This document shows, piece after piece, positions 22,721 through 31,841 of a DNA stretch of 64,000 bases. Each line of letters starts with the position of its first letter. Positions within the stretch are counted from its first letter, which is position 1. The position numbers and the translations under genes were made by a program. Under the pieces are notes generated by a model. It was not told the DNA's origin. It saw only the letters and a list, made by a program, of their open reading frames with translations, and did not search any database. This DNA comes from Psychrobacter pacificensis. GTDB taxonomy: Bacteria > Pseudomonadota > Gammaproteobacteria > Pseudomonadales > Moraxellaceae. The stretch lies in assembly GCF_900101915.1 (NCBI RefSeq), contig NZ_FNAL01000007.1, positions 62,001 to 126,000 of the forward strand, read 5' to 3'.

Positions 22721-22837
22721 ATGAAAGTTCAAGCATCAGTTAAGAAGATTTGTGGTAGCTGTAAAGTTGTGCGCCGTAAAGGCCGTGTACATGTTATTTG
22801 TACCGCAGAACCTCGCCACAAGCAACGTCAAGGTTAA
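22721..22837 (+). CDS. rpmJ: 50S ribosomal protein L36
   Basis: A 38-residue L36 of the zinc-binding type: [19 protein letters not shown], then [14 protein letters not shown]. Cys11, Cys14, Cys27 and His33 are the expected zinc ligands, so this is the C+ form. AAAGGAG precedes the ATG. It ends the spc unit; the alpha-operon promoter lies about 85 bases on. Confidence 0.96.
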   Translation: MKVQASVKKICGSCKVVRRKGRVHVICTAEPRHKQRQG

Positions 22838-22898
22838 TATTTGATAGCATAAGTTTTTTAACTTTTGTTACTAATTAAATTAATACTTGAAAAATAAC

Positions 22899-22920
22899 GG
22901 CGGATGGGATATCATCCGCC
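22899..22920. other. Perfect GC-rich hairpin before the alpha operon promoter
   Basis: GGCGGATG and CATCCGCC pair perfectly around a 6-base loop. No T-run follows on the plus strand, so it is not a classical terminator for rpmJ; a T-rich stretch follows only on the minus strand. It ends 2 bases before the -35 of the next promoter. Confidence 0.6.
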
Positions 22921-22922
22921 AC

Positions 22923-22952
22923 TTGCCGTGTTTATGCAGAATGTCTTATAAT
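22923..22952 (+). promoter_or_regulatory. Alpha operon promoter (rpsM)
   Basis: TTGCCG and a perfect TATAAT are 18 bases apart. A leader of about 130 bases would precede rpsM; in E. coli this leader is bound by S4, which is encoded downstream here too. Confidence 0.7.
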
Positions 22953-23089
22953 GTTTTCGATCAATAGGCTTTTAACTAAGTCAAAAGAACGACTATCGTT
23001 ATAAAGAATCTAGTATTAACAGCAACAAATCTGAAGAATAATGCCTTATTGATAAATAACGCTTATTTTTCTTTAATGGAGAGAAATCA

Positions 23090-23446
23090 ATGGCTCGTAT
23101 TGCCGGCGTAAACATTCCGGATAATAAGCATGCTGTTATTTCACTAACTTATATCTTTGGTATCGGTCGTACCACTGCTCAGAAAATCTTAGAAGCAGTT
23201 GGCATTGCCCCTACTACTAAAGTTAGCCAGTTAGATGATACACAGTTAGATGCTATCCGTGCACAAGTTGCAAATTACATGACTGAAGGTGATCTTCGTC
23301 GTGAAGTGTCGATGAATATCAAGCGCTTGGTTGATCTTGGTTGTTACCGTGGCATCCGCCATCGCCGTAACCTGCCAGTTAGAGGTCAGAACACCAAGAA
23401 CAACGCTCGTACTCGTAAGGGTCCGACACGCCCTCTCAAAAGATAA
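23090..23446 (+). CDS. rpsM: 30S ribosomal protein S13
   Basis: S13 (118 residues) is in the 30S head and bridges to the 50S subunit. It begins [26 protein letters not shown] and has the [23 protein letters not shown] signature with a basic C-terminal tail contacting the P-site tRNA. GGAGAG precedes the ATG. It is the first gene of the alpha operon. Confidence 0.98.
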   Translation: MARIAGVNIPDNKHAVISLTYIFGIGRTTAQKILEAVGIAPTTKVSQLDDTQLDAIRAQVANYMTEGDLRREVSMNIKRLVDLGCYRGIRHRRNLPVRGQNTKNNARTRKGPTRPLKR

Positions 23447-23466
23447 TTAACTTAGGAAGCTAAAAG

Positions 23467-23856
23467 ATGGCTAAAGACACTCGTAGTCGCAAAAAAGTGA
23501 CTCGTCGTTCAGTATCGGAGGGCGTTGCCCATATCCATGCGTCTTTTAATAACACCATTGTTACGATTACCGATCGTCAAGGTAATGCACTGGCTTGGGC
23601 CACTTCAGGTGGACAAGGCTTCCGTGGTTCACGTAAATCTACACCATTTGCAGCTCAGGTTGCAGCTGAAGTCGCTGGTAAAGCGGCTCAAGAATACGGT
23701 GTTAAGAATATCGACGTTTTGGTCAAAGGACCAGGACCGGGTCGTGAGTCTGCGGTAAGAGCACTTGGTGCATTGGGTTATAAAGTTAACAGCATCTCTG
23801 ATGTGACCCCAATCCCACACAATGGTTGCCGTGCGCCGAAAAAGCGCCGCGTCTAA
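23467..23856 (+). CDS. rpsK: 30S ribosomal protein S11
   Basis: S11 (129 residues) lies on the 30S platform near the E site. It has [22 protein letters not shown] and [18 protein letters not shown]. The [17 protein letters not shown] end is the family signature, containing the Asn-Gly that can form isoaspartate in E. coli. It lies 20 bases after rpsM. Confidence 0.98.
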   Translation: MAKDTRSRKKVTRRSVSEGVAHIHASFNNTIVTITDRQGNALAWATSGGQGFRGSRKSTPFAAQVAAEVAGKAAQEYGVKNIDVLVKGPGPGRESAVRALGALGYKVNSISDVTPIPHNGCRAPKKRRV

Positions 23857-23904
23857 TATTAAAGACGAAGCTTTTTATCATAAGAGCTTATAGGAGACAT
23901 AACA

Positions 23905-24546
23905 ATGGCCCGTTATATTGGACCAAAACTCAAATTATCACGTCGTGAAGGTACAGACTTAGGCCTTAAGTCTGGTGTTAAACCATATGACGTAAAAACG
24001 AAAAAAGCGGCTCGTCCACCTGGTCAACATGGTGTAAGCCGTAACAAAAGCTCAGAGTATTCTTTGCAGTTACGTGAAAAACAAAAAGTTAAGCGTATCT
24101 ACGGTGTACTAGAGCGTCAGTTTGCGAACTACTATAAAGAAGCTGCTCGTAAGCGTGGTGCTACTGGTGAGAACCTACTAGCCATGCTTGAGAGCCGTTT
24201 AGACAACGTAGTATATCGCATGGGCTTTGGCTCAACTCGTGCTGAAGCACGTCAGCTCGTTAGCCATCGCACTGTGATGGTAAAAAAAGCTGGCCGCGAT
24301 GAGTTTGTTCGTGTGAACATTCCATCAATTCAGTTGCAAGATGGTGATGTCGTCGCTATCCGTGAGAAGTCTCGCGAACAACTACGTATTAAAAACGCTA
24401 TTGAACTAGCGACACAACGTGGTATTCCAGAATGGCTAGATGTTGACCACAGCAAGCTACAGGGCACGTTTAAACAAGCGCCTGATCGCATTGATCTACC
24501 TGCTGAAATCAACGAAAGCTTGATCGTTGAGCTATACTCTAAGTAA
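23905..24546 (+). CDS. rpsD: 30S ribosomal protein S4
   Basis: S4 (213 residues) nucleates 30S assembly and in E. coli represses the alpha operon. It starts [19 protein letters not shown] and is the form without zinc cysteines. The S4 domain [28 protein letters not shown] (in part) is clear. TAGGAGA precedes the ATG. The feedback target would be the rpsM leader. Confidence 0.97.
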   Translation: MARYIGPKLKLSRREGTDLGLKSGVKPYDVKTKKAARPPGQHGVSRNKSSEYSLQLREKQKVKRIYGVLERQFANYYKEAARKRGATGENLLAMLESRLDNVVYRMGFGSTRAEARQLVSHRTVMVKKAGRDEFVRVNIPSIQLQDGDVVAIREKSREQLRIKNAIELATQRGIPEWLDVDHSKLQGTFKQAPDRIDLPAEINESLIVELYSK

Positions 24547-24627
24547 GTAACGTACTGCTCGATGTTATAACAATAGCATTGAGCAATTGACGTTAATTAA
24601 ACCAGTTTAATAAATCGAGGTGACATC

Positions 24628-25635
24628 ATGATGCTAAGTGCAACTGAGTTTCTAACGCCGAACGCCATTAACGTGGATACGGTTAATGAAACGATTGCGA
24701 AAGTCACGCTCGAACCGTTAGAACGCGGCTTTGGGCATACCTTAGGTAATGCCTTACGTCGCATCTTGTTATCTTCATTACCTGGTGCTGCAGTCATTGA
24801 AGCTGAGATTGATGGTGTTGACCATGAATACTCAACGCTTGAAGGACTACAAGAAGACGTGCTTGACTTGCTTTTGAACTTAAAAGGCTTGGCAATCACC
24901 CTTCATGACCAAAATGAAGTATTCTTGACCTTGGATAAACAAGGTCCAGGCACTATTACTGCTGCAGACATCACGTTGCCGCATAATGTCGACATTATCA
25001 ATCCAGAATTGGTATTGGGTACATTAAGCGACCGTGGTCATCTTAAGATGCGTTTGCGTGTGGTAATGGGTCGTGGATATGAGCCAGCAAACCAGCGCCG
25101 TGAAGATGGCGACACTAAAGCGATTGGACGCTTAAAGCTTGATGCAAGTTTTAGTCCAGTACTGCGTGTTGCTTATCAGGTTGAGAACGCACGTGTAGAA
25201 CAACGTACTGATCTTGATCGTCTTATCATCGAGCTTGAAACTAATGGCACTATCGATCCAGAAGAAGCAATTCGTAAAGCAGCCACTATTTTACAACAAC
25301 AGATTTCTATCTTTGTTGACCTAGAAGCTGAAGAAGCGCCTGAGCCTGTGAAAGAAAAAGAAGAGGTTGATCCGGTGCTATTACGCCCTGTGGACGATCT
25401 TGAACTAACGGTTCGCTCAGCCAACTGCTTGAAAGCTGAAAACATTTACTATATCGGTGATTTGGTACAGCGTTCAGAGACTGAACTACTAAAAACCCCA
25501 AATCTTGGTAAGAAATCATTGACCGAAATCAAAGACGTATTAGCGTCTAAAGATTTAGAGCTCGGTATGCGCCTAGACAATTGGCCACCAGCTGACCTTC
25601 GTGTCGATGATCGCTTTTCTTATCGTAGCCGTTAA
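24628..25635 (+). CDS. rpoA: RNA polymerase alpha subunit
   Basis: RpoA (335 residues) nucleates RNA polymerase assembly and contacts UP elements and activators. The N-terminal domain has [26 protein letters not shown]. The C-terminal domain, joined by a Glu-rich linker (about residues 235-250), has [22 protein letters not shown] and [16 protein letters not shown]. Two adjacent ATGs (24628, 24631) are both possible. It lies between rpsD and rplQ. Confidence 0.98.
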   Translation: MMLSATEFLTPNAINVDTVNETIAKVTLEPLERGFGHTLGNALRRILLSSLPGAAVIEAEIDGVDHEYSTLEGLQEDVLDLLLNLKGLAITLHDQNEVFLTLDKQGPGTITAADITLPHNVDIINPELVLGTLSDRGHLKMRLRVVMGRGYEPANQRREDGDTKAIGRLKLDASFSPVLRVAYQVENARVEQRTDLDRLIIELETNGTIDPEEAIRKAATILQQQISIFVDLEAEEAPEPVKEKEEVDPVLLRPVDDLELTVRSANCLKAENIYYIGDLVQRSETELLKTPNLGKKSLTEIKDVLASKDLELGMRLDNWPPADLRVDDRFSYRSR

Positions 25636-25654
25636 ACTTTAAGGATTTTTGACT

Positions 25655-26014
25655 ATGCGCCATCGTAAGAGTGGAGTCAAGCTGGGTCGTACCGGCAGTC
25701 ATCGTAAGGCAATGTTTCAGAACATGACCAACTCATTATTTGAGCATGAACTGATCAAAACAACTTTACCAAAAGCAAAAGAATTGCGCCGTGTTGCTGA
25801 GCCATTAATCACTTTGGCTAAAGAAGACAGCGTTGCTAATCGCCGTTTGGCATTTAGCCGCATGCGTAGCAAAACTATGGTAGGCAAACTATTTGGCACG
25901 TTAGGTCCTCGTTACCAAACTCGTCCAGGTGGTTATTTGCGTATCGTAAAATGCGGTTACCGTGATGGTGACAATGCGCCAATGGCTTATGTAGAATTGG
26001 TTGATCGTGACTAA
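25655..26014 (+). CDS. rplQ: 50S ribosomal protein L17
   Basis: L17 (119 residues) lies near the tunnel exit. It begins [24 protein letters not shown] and has the [24 protein letters not shown] motif. ATG at 25655 has AAGGA 9 bases upstream; a TTG two codons earlier is rejected. It is the last gene of the alpha operon and is followed by a strong terminator. Confidence 0.97.
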   Translation: MRHRKSGVKLGRTGSHRKAMFQNMTNSLFEHELIKTTLPKAKELRRVAEPLITLAKEDSVANRRLAFSRMRSKTMVGKLFGTLGPRYQTRPGGYLRIVKCGYRDGDNAPMAYVELVDRD

Positions 26015-26035
26015 TTTTATACGCTCATTGTATAA

Positions 26036-26069
26036 TAAAAAAAGCTCCAATAATTTGGAGCTTTTTTTA
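26036..26069. terminator. Bidirectional terminator after rplQ
   Basis: AGCTCCAA and TTGGAGCT pair around TAAT, flanked by an A-run on the left and a T-run on the right. It can end both rplQ and the convergent yciO. Confidence 0.92.
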
Positions 26070-26092
26070 TGCCTTTTATTCTTAAAATTTTT

Positions 26093-26713
26093 TTATGGTA
26101 CGAGTGAGCTGACGTCAGCAGCACCTTGTCTGATGATTTCGGGCTGATTAGTGGTCATATCGACGATAGTAGTCAGTTTGGTGGTTTTGATACCAGCATT
26201 AATGAGACCATCTATTTGATTACCGAGTAACTCTTCAATCTCAAATGGATCATCCAATATCTCATCTCGATGCGGCAATATGAGTGAACTGGTCAATATA
26301 GGTTCATCCATCGCTGCTAGCAATGCTTGCGCAATAGGATTGCTTGGCACGCGAATACCAATGGTTTTTTTCTTAGGATGCGCCAACTTCTTAGGTACAT
26401 CTTTGGTGGCGTTTAAGATAAAGGTAATCGGTGCCGGTGTATGGGCTTTTAGCTGTTTAAATTGCACATTGTCTACCGTGGCATAGTTGGCAATTTCACT
26501 TAAATCGCGACATAACAAGGTAAATTGATGCTTATCATCAAGCTCACGGATATGTTTTAATTTTTCTAGCGCGTCTTTAGCGCCTAAGCGGCAGCCAAAC
26601 GCATAACTGGTATCGGTAGGATAGATAACTAATTGATCATTACGTAATAAATCCGCTGCTTGTTCGATAAGCCGCGGTTGTGGGTTGTCCGGATGAATGT
26701 AAAATACTTGCAT
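26093..26713 (-). CDS. yciO: YciO-type Sua5/YciO/YrdC domain protein
   Basis: A 206-residue protein of the Sua5/YciO/YrdC fold, the same length as E. coli YciO. Motifs are VIYPTDTSYAFGCRLG and HQFTLLCRDLSEIANYA, with GIRVPSNPIAQALL and LTSSLILP. The TLLCRDL and SSLILP versions match YciO rather than the essential TsaC/YrdC, which makes threonylcarbamoyl-AMP for tRNA t6A. Activity is therefore uncertain; a weak or accessory t6A-related role is possible. It converges with rplQ. Confidence 0.85.
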   Translation of the reverse strand: MQVFYIHPDNPQPRLIEQAADLLRNDQLVIYPTDTSYAFGCRLGAKDALEKLKHIRELDDKHQFTLLCRDLSEIANYATVDNVQFKQLKAHTPAPITFILNATKDVPKKLAHPKKKTIGIRVPSNPIAQALLAAMDEPILTSSLILPHRDEILDDPFEIEELLGNQIDGLINAGIKTTKLTTIVDMTTNQPEIIRQGAADVSSLVP

Positions 26714-26945
26714 GATTTTTCCTTATTTTTTAATTATTGGTTTTTAATTGAGACAATTTTTTCATTAATTAGATGTAGTTCAATCATTAGACATATTAAA
26801 AAAGTTATTTTAAAAATTAAGAAAATCTGTATTTTTAACATACTACTTTAGTTATCAGTATAGCTTAAAGCAAATATAAGTTTAGTGGCAAGGCGTTACC
26901 AACCGTAGAAAATCGTTAATAAGTAGGAACACTTAGTAATTTGAA

Positions 26946-27689
26946 TTAAGCGTTGATTTCAGATGAAGGAGTACAAACGCTAATTAAAGCAGTCAGTAAA
27001 GTCTTAGCGTCACGCGGCAGAGTATAAGGTTTGGCTATATAGCTTTCTACTTGCTGATAGACATCATTAGCAAAGGTACTACTGCTAGTGTCGAAGTCGG
27101 CAAACAAGTTATCTTGTGAGACTTGGAAGTTTCGACCACACGCTAAGGTGAATAAACATTCTAATGCCTGTGGTTTGATCTCTACGCGCTCAAATGCTTG
27201 CTGCTGAGCTTCTGTCCTACCGTCTGGAGCATACCAGTAGCCAAAGTCAGGTAATTGTCTACGAGCGTCACCAGCCAGGCACCAATGACTCAGCTCGTGC
27301 AGGGCACTGGCAAAAAATCCATGAGCGAATTCAATTCTGGCAGGCTCATTGTCTTGAGCAGGGAAATACTCTGGCTCACCCTCACTACGAACCAATATCA
27401 CTTGCTGGTTAGTAAATAAAGTATTAAATAGCTGTATGAGCCAATCAGTGGCTAATCGTTCGCTATCAATTATCAACCCTGCTGAGTAAGTATTGTCAGG
27501 CTGAGTAGTAGATAACTTTTGCCACTGACTTCTCCATTCTCTTAAATACTCATCTTCATCGAGGCACAGTCTATTGCTAAGAGCATTTTCAGTATGACGA
27601 TCTAGTTGAGTAAGATATTGCAGCAACGAACTTGCTGTAGCAGGAGAAAGTAAATCAGAAAAATTAATTTTATTATCAGGTAGATTCAT
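26946..27689 (-). CDS. epmC: Elongation factor P hydroxylase (EpmC/YfcM)
   Basis: EpmC is a non-heme iron oxygenase that hydroxylates the beta-lysylated lysine of EF-P, which helps translate polyproline. The core FAHGFFASALHELSHWCLAGDARR supplies the His/Glu iron ligands. It is followed by DFGYWYAPDGRTEAQQQAFERVEIKPQA (in part) and CGRNFQVSQDNL, all family hallmarks. At 247 residues it is longer than E. coli EpmC (about 180) because of an N-terminal extension of about 60 residues. EpmA, EpmB and EF-P are not in the window. Confidence 0.88.
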   Translation of the reverse strand: MNLPDNKINFSDLLSPATASSLLQYLTQLDRHTENALSNRLCLDEDEYLREWRSQWQKLSTTQPDNTYSAGLIIDSERLATDWLIQLFNTLFTNQQVILVRSEGEPEYFPAQDNEPARIEFAHGFFASALHELSHWCLAGDARRQLPDFGYWYAPDGRTEAQQQAFERVEIKPQALECLFTLACGRNFQVSQDNLFADFDTSSSTFANDVYQQVESYIAKPYTLPRDAKTLLTALISVCTPSSEINA

Positions 27690-27871
27690 AGAGAAGACAT
27701 TGACTTAATAAATATTAAAGACAAAAAATTTTAGGTAAAAAAGTAAGTAGTAAAAAAGCTTGAACATATTTGCTATCAAAAAATCTTAACATACTAGCGC
27801 TAGCAGAATATGGCACTTTCCGTTAGTATGGCAGGCAATATTATACACCGTTTTTATGAATGAGGCCGCGC

Positions 27872-28465
27872 ATGTCAAGCACTCCAGAAACTAAACCGTC
27901 AGCACCTTACGCTGACAATAAAAAAGCGCCTGTATCTACTAGCATGCTTGAGCACATTTCTTTGGACAAATGGGCAGACACGGGTTTTGAGTGGTCAGGA
28001 GAAGTCGATCCAAACTCTTTTGAACGTCTTGCCACGACGTTGAGCGCCGAGCATGATCAGTCAAACACTCAGTTAAACGCTGAACTCTATCGCCGTAATA
28101 ATGTTTTGCATTTGGCATTTACGTTGACAGGTGATGTTTGGCTAACGTGTCAACGCTGTTTACAACCAATTGCGATAGACTTATCTGATGATTATGACAT
28201 TGCACTACTCGAAAATGACAGCCAAGTACGCTTGATTGATGAAGAGCAAGACTACTTGTTACTTGATGAAATCGTCACTGAGCAGTCTCCGGAGCGTCTA
28301 TTACCATTTAAAAAACTGGTAGAAGATGAGATATTGCTCAAAATACCAATGGCGCCAAAGCATGATGATTGTGAGATGTCAGTTGAGCAGTTTGGCGAGA
28401 TACCAGAAGAAGAAGAGAATGAAAATCCATTCGCTGCTTTAGCCTCCTTAAAAGGTAAGCTATAA
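27872..28465 (+). CDS. yceD: YceD/DUF177 family protein (23S rRNA accumulation)
   Basis: A DUF177 protein (197 residues from this start) of the family encoded before rpmF across bacteria and plants, linked to 23S rRNA accumulation. It shows LTGDVWLTCQRCLQPIAIDLSDDYDIALL with the CxxC pair and the acidic IDEEQDYLLLDEIVTEQSPERLLPFKKLVEDEILLKIPMAP segment (in part). ATG at 27872 has GAGG 6 bases upstream; an in-frame ATG at 27860 would add 4 residues. Its place before rpmF supports the call. Confidence 0.9.
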   Translation: MSSTPETKPSAPYADNKKAPVSTSMLEHISLDKWADTGFEWSGEVDPNSFERLATTLSAEHDQSNTQLNAELYRRNNVLHLAFTLTGDVWLTCQRCLQPIAIDLSDDYDIALLENDSQVRLIDEEQDYLLLDEIVTEQSPERLLPFKKLVEDEILLKIPMAPKHDDCEMSVEQFGEIPEEEENENPFAALASLKGKL

Positions 28466-28782
28466 GAGCCAAATTTATTTATTCAAGTATTTGAGAAGCC
28501 TTCTATCTGCTTTGTACAGAAGAGTGCAAGGCAGGGCTTTATTAATCTAATAAACATGCGTATAATGTCCGGTTTATTGCATTCGAGCAACCTGTTGCGT
28601 GCTGATAGAAGCTGACTAGGTAAATTTTTTATAAATTTCAGACATAGTTAGCGCTTTATGTAAGTAACAATCTATTTAACTAATGATGCTTCAGACTTAG
28701 GTTGTTGTGATTATATAGCCTCTGTCAGTATCGACTAAAGCTGAATTTCAAGCTTATCCCTTTTAAGTATAGGAGCTATATC
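28466..28782 (+). other. Intergenic region before rpmF
   Basis: A 317-base region without a credible gene. A perfect TATAAT at 28561-28566 with a weak TTTATT at 28538-28543 (17 bases apart) suggests a promoter, giving rpmF a leader of about 210 bases separate from yceD. Confidence 0.5.
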
Positions 28783-28965
28783 ATGGCTGTTCAAAAAAGT
28801 CGTAAAAGCCGTTCTCGTCGTGACATGCGCCGTTCACATCACCGTATGGAAATTGCTGAACTAAGCGTAGATGCTACCACTGGTGAAAAACATCGTCGTC
28901 ATCACATGACTAAAGATGGTTTCTACCGTGGTCGTCAGCTATTCAAAGCTAGTCAAGATGCCTAA
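28783..28965 (+). CDS. rpmF: 50S ribosomal protein L32
   Basis: L32 (60 residues) is a small 50S protein. It starts [20 protein letters not shown] and ends [20 protein letters not shown] with a short tail; it lacks the four zinc cysteines found in some bacteria. AGGAG precedes the ATG. It links yceD to the fatty-acid genes, although 423 bases and a terminator separate it from fabD. Confidence 0.97.
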   Translation: MAVQKSRKSRSRRDMRRSHHRMEIAELSVDATTGEKHRRHHMTKDGFYRGRQLFKASQDA

Positions 28966-29382
28966 GACATTGGCCCTATGATAGCTAGGTAAAATAGTGA
29001 CAGTACTGGTGACTGTTGTTGTATTTACCTGGCTATCATTGGTCAATAAGCTTTGAGCTAAAAAAAGCCAAGTTATTTCGCTATCATATATTATGTGGCT
29101 GGATAACTTGGCTTTTTGTTATTTATGACTAAACTCATTGCTTAGATGACTTTTTATTTTTAGCAGATAGAAACACGTACTCAAACGTTAGTGATTTTGA
29201 TTGGTACTGTGTTTTCCTATCGTTGTTCGGTCTGCATCCGCTATGATAATAGTGTGTGTCAGTGTATAGTTTACTGACAATCCGTTTTCTTAGATAAATA
29301 ATTGAACTAGCGGCTTTGTATCACATCTAATAATATAATACACCCCATTGTTTTAGGGATATTTCTAATCAGATAAGGGATA
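28966..29382 (+). other. Region between rpmF and fabD with two large hairpins
   Basis: A 417-base region without a credible gene. One imperfect long hairpin pairs 28980-28993 with 29024-29037, and a perfect 15-bp hairpin with T-run lies at 29062-29117. The AT-rich remainder should contain the fabD promoter, but no strong match is visible. Confidence 0.6.
29062..29117 (+). terminator. Terminator after rpmF
   Basis: A perfect 15-bp stem (AAAAAGCCAAGTTAT / ATAACTTGGCTTTTT) encloses a 26-base loop, with A-rich and T-rich outer ends. It is a likely intrinsic terminator for rpmF. Confidence 0.8.
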
Positions 29383-29388
29383 TTGGTT

Positions 29389-30357
29389 ATGGCTTCTGTA
29401 CCCGATATGGTAAAAAAGCAACCCGCTCGTATCGCGGTCATTTTTCCTGGACAAGGATCTCAAGCAGTCGCGATGACGAGTGAGCTTGCTGAAATCTACC
29501 CAGAGATACGCGATACATTTACCGAAGCGAGTGAGGCGCTTGGTGAGGATTTGTGGGCAATCTGTCAGGATGAAGAAAAACTCAATCAAACCGAGTATAC
29601 TCAGCCAGCGCTACTGACAGCTAGCATTGCCATTTGGCGTGTCTTACAACAAAAAATAGAAGAGACGCCTTGCTATTTAGCTGGTCACTCTCTGGGCGAG
29701 TACAGCGCCCTGTGTGCTGCCAATGTGATATCGCTTGGTGATGCCGTCACCCTAGTGCATAAGCGCGGTCAGTTGATGCAAGAGGCCGTTGTAGGTGTCG
29801 ATACTGCTATGGCTGCCGTGTTAGGACTAGAAGACAACCGAGTCGAAAATCTGTGTGAGCAAGCAACAGAGCATGTCGAGGGTGCCATTGTTGGCGCTGC
29901 TAACTTCAACAGCCCAGGACAGGTAGTGATCTCGGGTAACGCTGCTGGCGTTAACGCTGTAATCGACAAAGTCAAAAATACGGGCAAAAAATCTGTGCCC
30001 TTAAAAGTGAGTGTGCCATCTCATTGTGCATTAATGGAGCCTGCAAGTAATGCCTTAGCTGAGATATTAGCAGGTATTCAATTTGATCAAGCGACCATTC
30101 CTGTGATTCAAAATCGCTATGCGCGTGTTGAAACCAGTGCAGTAGGTATCAAACAAGCATTGACTGAACAGCTGAGTGAGCCAGTACTGTGGTCAAAAAC
30201 CATGCAGGAACTGGCTGATAAGCAAATTAATCTATTAATCGAATGTGGCAGTGGCAACGTATTAAGCAATTTGGCTAAGCGTCAAGCGCAGCCAATCGCA
30301 AGCTATCCTACAGACAAGCCTGCCCGTCTAGAAAAACTATTAGAGGTGTTATCATGA
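29389..30357 (+). CDS. fabD: Malonyl-CoA:ACP transacylase
   Basis: FabD (322 residues) moves malonyl groups from CoA to acyl carrier protein, supplying fatty-acid elongation. VIFPGQGSQAVAM is the oxyanion motif. LAGHSLGEYSAL contains the catalytic Ser, and the catalytic His lies in VSVPSHCALM. The ATG at 29389 has AAGGGA 9 bases upstream; a TTG at 29383 is less likely. It overlaps fabG by 4 bases. Confidence 0.97.
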   Translation: MASVPDMVKKQPARIAVIFPGQGSQAVAMTSELAEIYPEIRDTFTEASEALGEDLWAICQDEEKLNQTEYTQPALLTASIAIWRVLQQKIEETPCYLAGHSLGEYSALCAANVISLGDAVTLVHKRGQLMQEAVVGVDTAMAAVLGLEDNRVENLCEQATEHVEGAIVGAANFNSPGQVVISGNAAGVNAVIDKVKNTGKKSVPLKVSVPSHCALMEPASNALAEILAGIQFDQATIPVIQNRYARVETSAVGIKQALTEQLSEPVLWSKTMQELADKQINLLIECGSGNVLSNLAKRQAQPIASYPTDKPARLEKLLEVLS

Positions 30358-31082
30358 GCCGTACGATTACATTAGTAACTGGCGCTAGTCGCGGTATCGG
30401 AAAGGCAGTCGCCAAACGCTTTGCTAAAGAAGGACATTTTGTTATTGGCACCGCGACCACTGAAAAAGGTGCTGAACTTATTGATGACTATCTTCATGAT
30501 AGTGGTGGTATCGGTCGCGTCTTAGACGTACGTGATACTACTCAAATTGATAAATTGTTTGAAGAGATCGAAAGCGTCTATGGAGCGGTACAAGTATTGG
30601 TTAACAATGCAGGTATCACGCAAGACGGTCTGCTAATGCGTATGAAAGACGATGACTGGTCAAATGTCATCGATACGAATTTGACCTCAGTTTACCGCAT
30701 GAGCAAACGCGCAGTACGCGGTATGATGAAAGCGCGCCGTGGTCGTATTATTAATATCACCTCTGTTGTTGCTCAAATGGGTAATGCAGGTCAATCTAAC
30801 TATGCCGCGACTAAAGCTGGTGTAGAAGGTTTCAGTCGTACGCTTGCACGTGAAATCGGTTCACGCCAAGTGACTATCAATTGCGTGGCACCAGGTTTAA
30901 TCGAGACTGATATGACAGATGAGCTCGACGAGCGCCTATTGAATTCTATGCTAGATGCCGTTCCTATCAGCCGTCTTGGTCAACCAGAAGACATCGCAGC
31001 AGCAGTACATTTCTTAGCCAGTGATGAAGCCAGCTATATCACCGGCGCGGTCATTCCGGTCAATGGTGGCATGTATATGTAG
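30354..31082 (+). CDS. fabG: 3-oxoacyl-ACP reductase
   Basis: FabG (242 residues) performs the NADPH-dependent first reduction of each fatty-acid elongation cycle. It is a short-chain dehydrogenase with the cofactor motif TGASRGIG, the structural NNAG, catalytic Ser in INITSVV, and YAATK containing the Tyr and Lys. The end ITGAVIPVNGGMYM is typical of FabG. Its ATG overlaps the fabD stop. Confidence 0.97.
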   Translation: MSRTITLVTGASRGIGKAVAKRFAKEGHFVIGTATTEKGAELIDDYLHDSGGIGRVLDVRDTTQIDKLFEEIESVYGAVQVLVNNAGITQDGLLMRMKDDDWSNVIDTNLTSVYRMSKRAVRGMMKARRGRIINITSVVAQMGNAGQSNYAATKAGVEGFSRTLAREIGSRQVTINCVAPGLIETDMTDELDERLLNSMLDAVPISRLGQPEDIAAAVHFLASDEASYITGAVIPVNGGMYM

Positions 31083-31176
31083 TCAATACACGGACGTTAC
31101 ATAGTTATAATAAAAAACTGTGTGAACGAGTGTAAACTATAATAAAGGATGCTATAATTACGAATACTTTTGAGTC

Positions 31177-31206
31177 AAAGCCCTGTATGATAACAGGGCT
31201 TTATTA
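31177..31206 (+). terminator. Hairpin between fabG and acpP
   Basis: AAAGCCCTGT and ACAGGGCTTT form a perfect 10-bp stem with a 6-base loop, followed by only a weak T-run (ATTA). It may be a partial terminator letting acpP be expressed separately; a TATAAT at 31153-31158 lies just upstream. Confidence 0.65.
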
Positions 31207-31346
31207 GACAGACTGTGTAACAAGTCATAGAGTACTCAGACAGCGATGCTGATCTGGCAAATACATTTTATATATCATGCTATAGAGCTTAAATAAGGCG
31301 CTATAGCAGTTTATTAAAAATAATAGATGATAATGGAGTAATCTAT

Positions 31347-31583
31347 ATGAGTAATGATATCGAGCTAAGAGTAAAATCAGCAGTTGCTGAGCAACTAGGT
31401 ATGAACGTTGAAGACATCAATAATGATGCTTCATTCATGGAAGACCTAGGTGCGGACTCGTTGGACCTAGTTGAATTGGTGATGTCTTTTGAAAGTGATT
31501 TTGGTATCACTATTCCTGACGAAGACTCTGCAGAATTGACTACTGTTCAAAAAGCAATTGATTACGTACAAGCCCAGCTGTAA
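31347..31583 (+). CDS. acpP: Acyl carrier protein
   Basis: AcpP (78 residues) carries growing acyl chains on a phosphopantetheine arm. The attachment Ser is in [12 protein letters not shown] at about residue 37. The protein is strongly acidic with the expected four-helix pattern. GGAG lies upstream. It follows fabDG but has its own 263-base leader, fitting the high expression usual for this gene. Confidence 0.97.
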   Translation: MSNDIELRVKSAVAEQLGMNVEDINNDASFMEDLGADSLDLVELVMSFESDFGITIPDEDSAELTTVQKAIDYVQAQL

Positions 31584-31612
31584 TTTGCCATTTGTTTAGC
31601 AAATTTTATAAT

Positions 31613-31644
31613 GCCGCTTATCTTAATAGATAGGCGGTTTTTTT
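31613..31644 (+). terminator. Terminator after acpP
   Basis: CCGC-TTATC and GATAG-GCGG pair around TTAATA and are followed by seven T. Confidence 0.88.
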
Positions 31645-31841
31645 ATGAGGGTGATTTAATTGATCAGTTGCATTAACATAAGCTACGTCAATTAACATTA
31701 CTCAACATACTCTTACTATTCACGTTTGGTTCGTTTGTCTATACTCATCATGGTAAACAGTACAAAGCACGGTGATGTTCAATAACACACCACCGAAAAT
31801 AAATATGAATAATAAATAACAATATTTCAAGGAGCAGTTAT

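Noticed and set aside
26660..26851. 63-codon rightward frame over the yciO start
   Set aside because: AT-rich, no ribosome site, and antisense to the yciO N-terminus and promoter.
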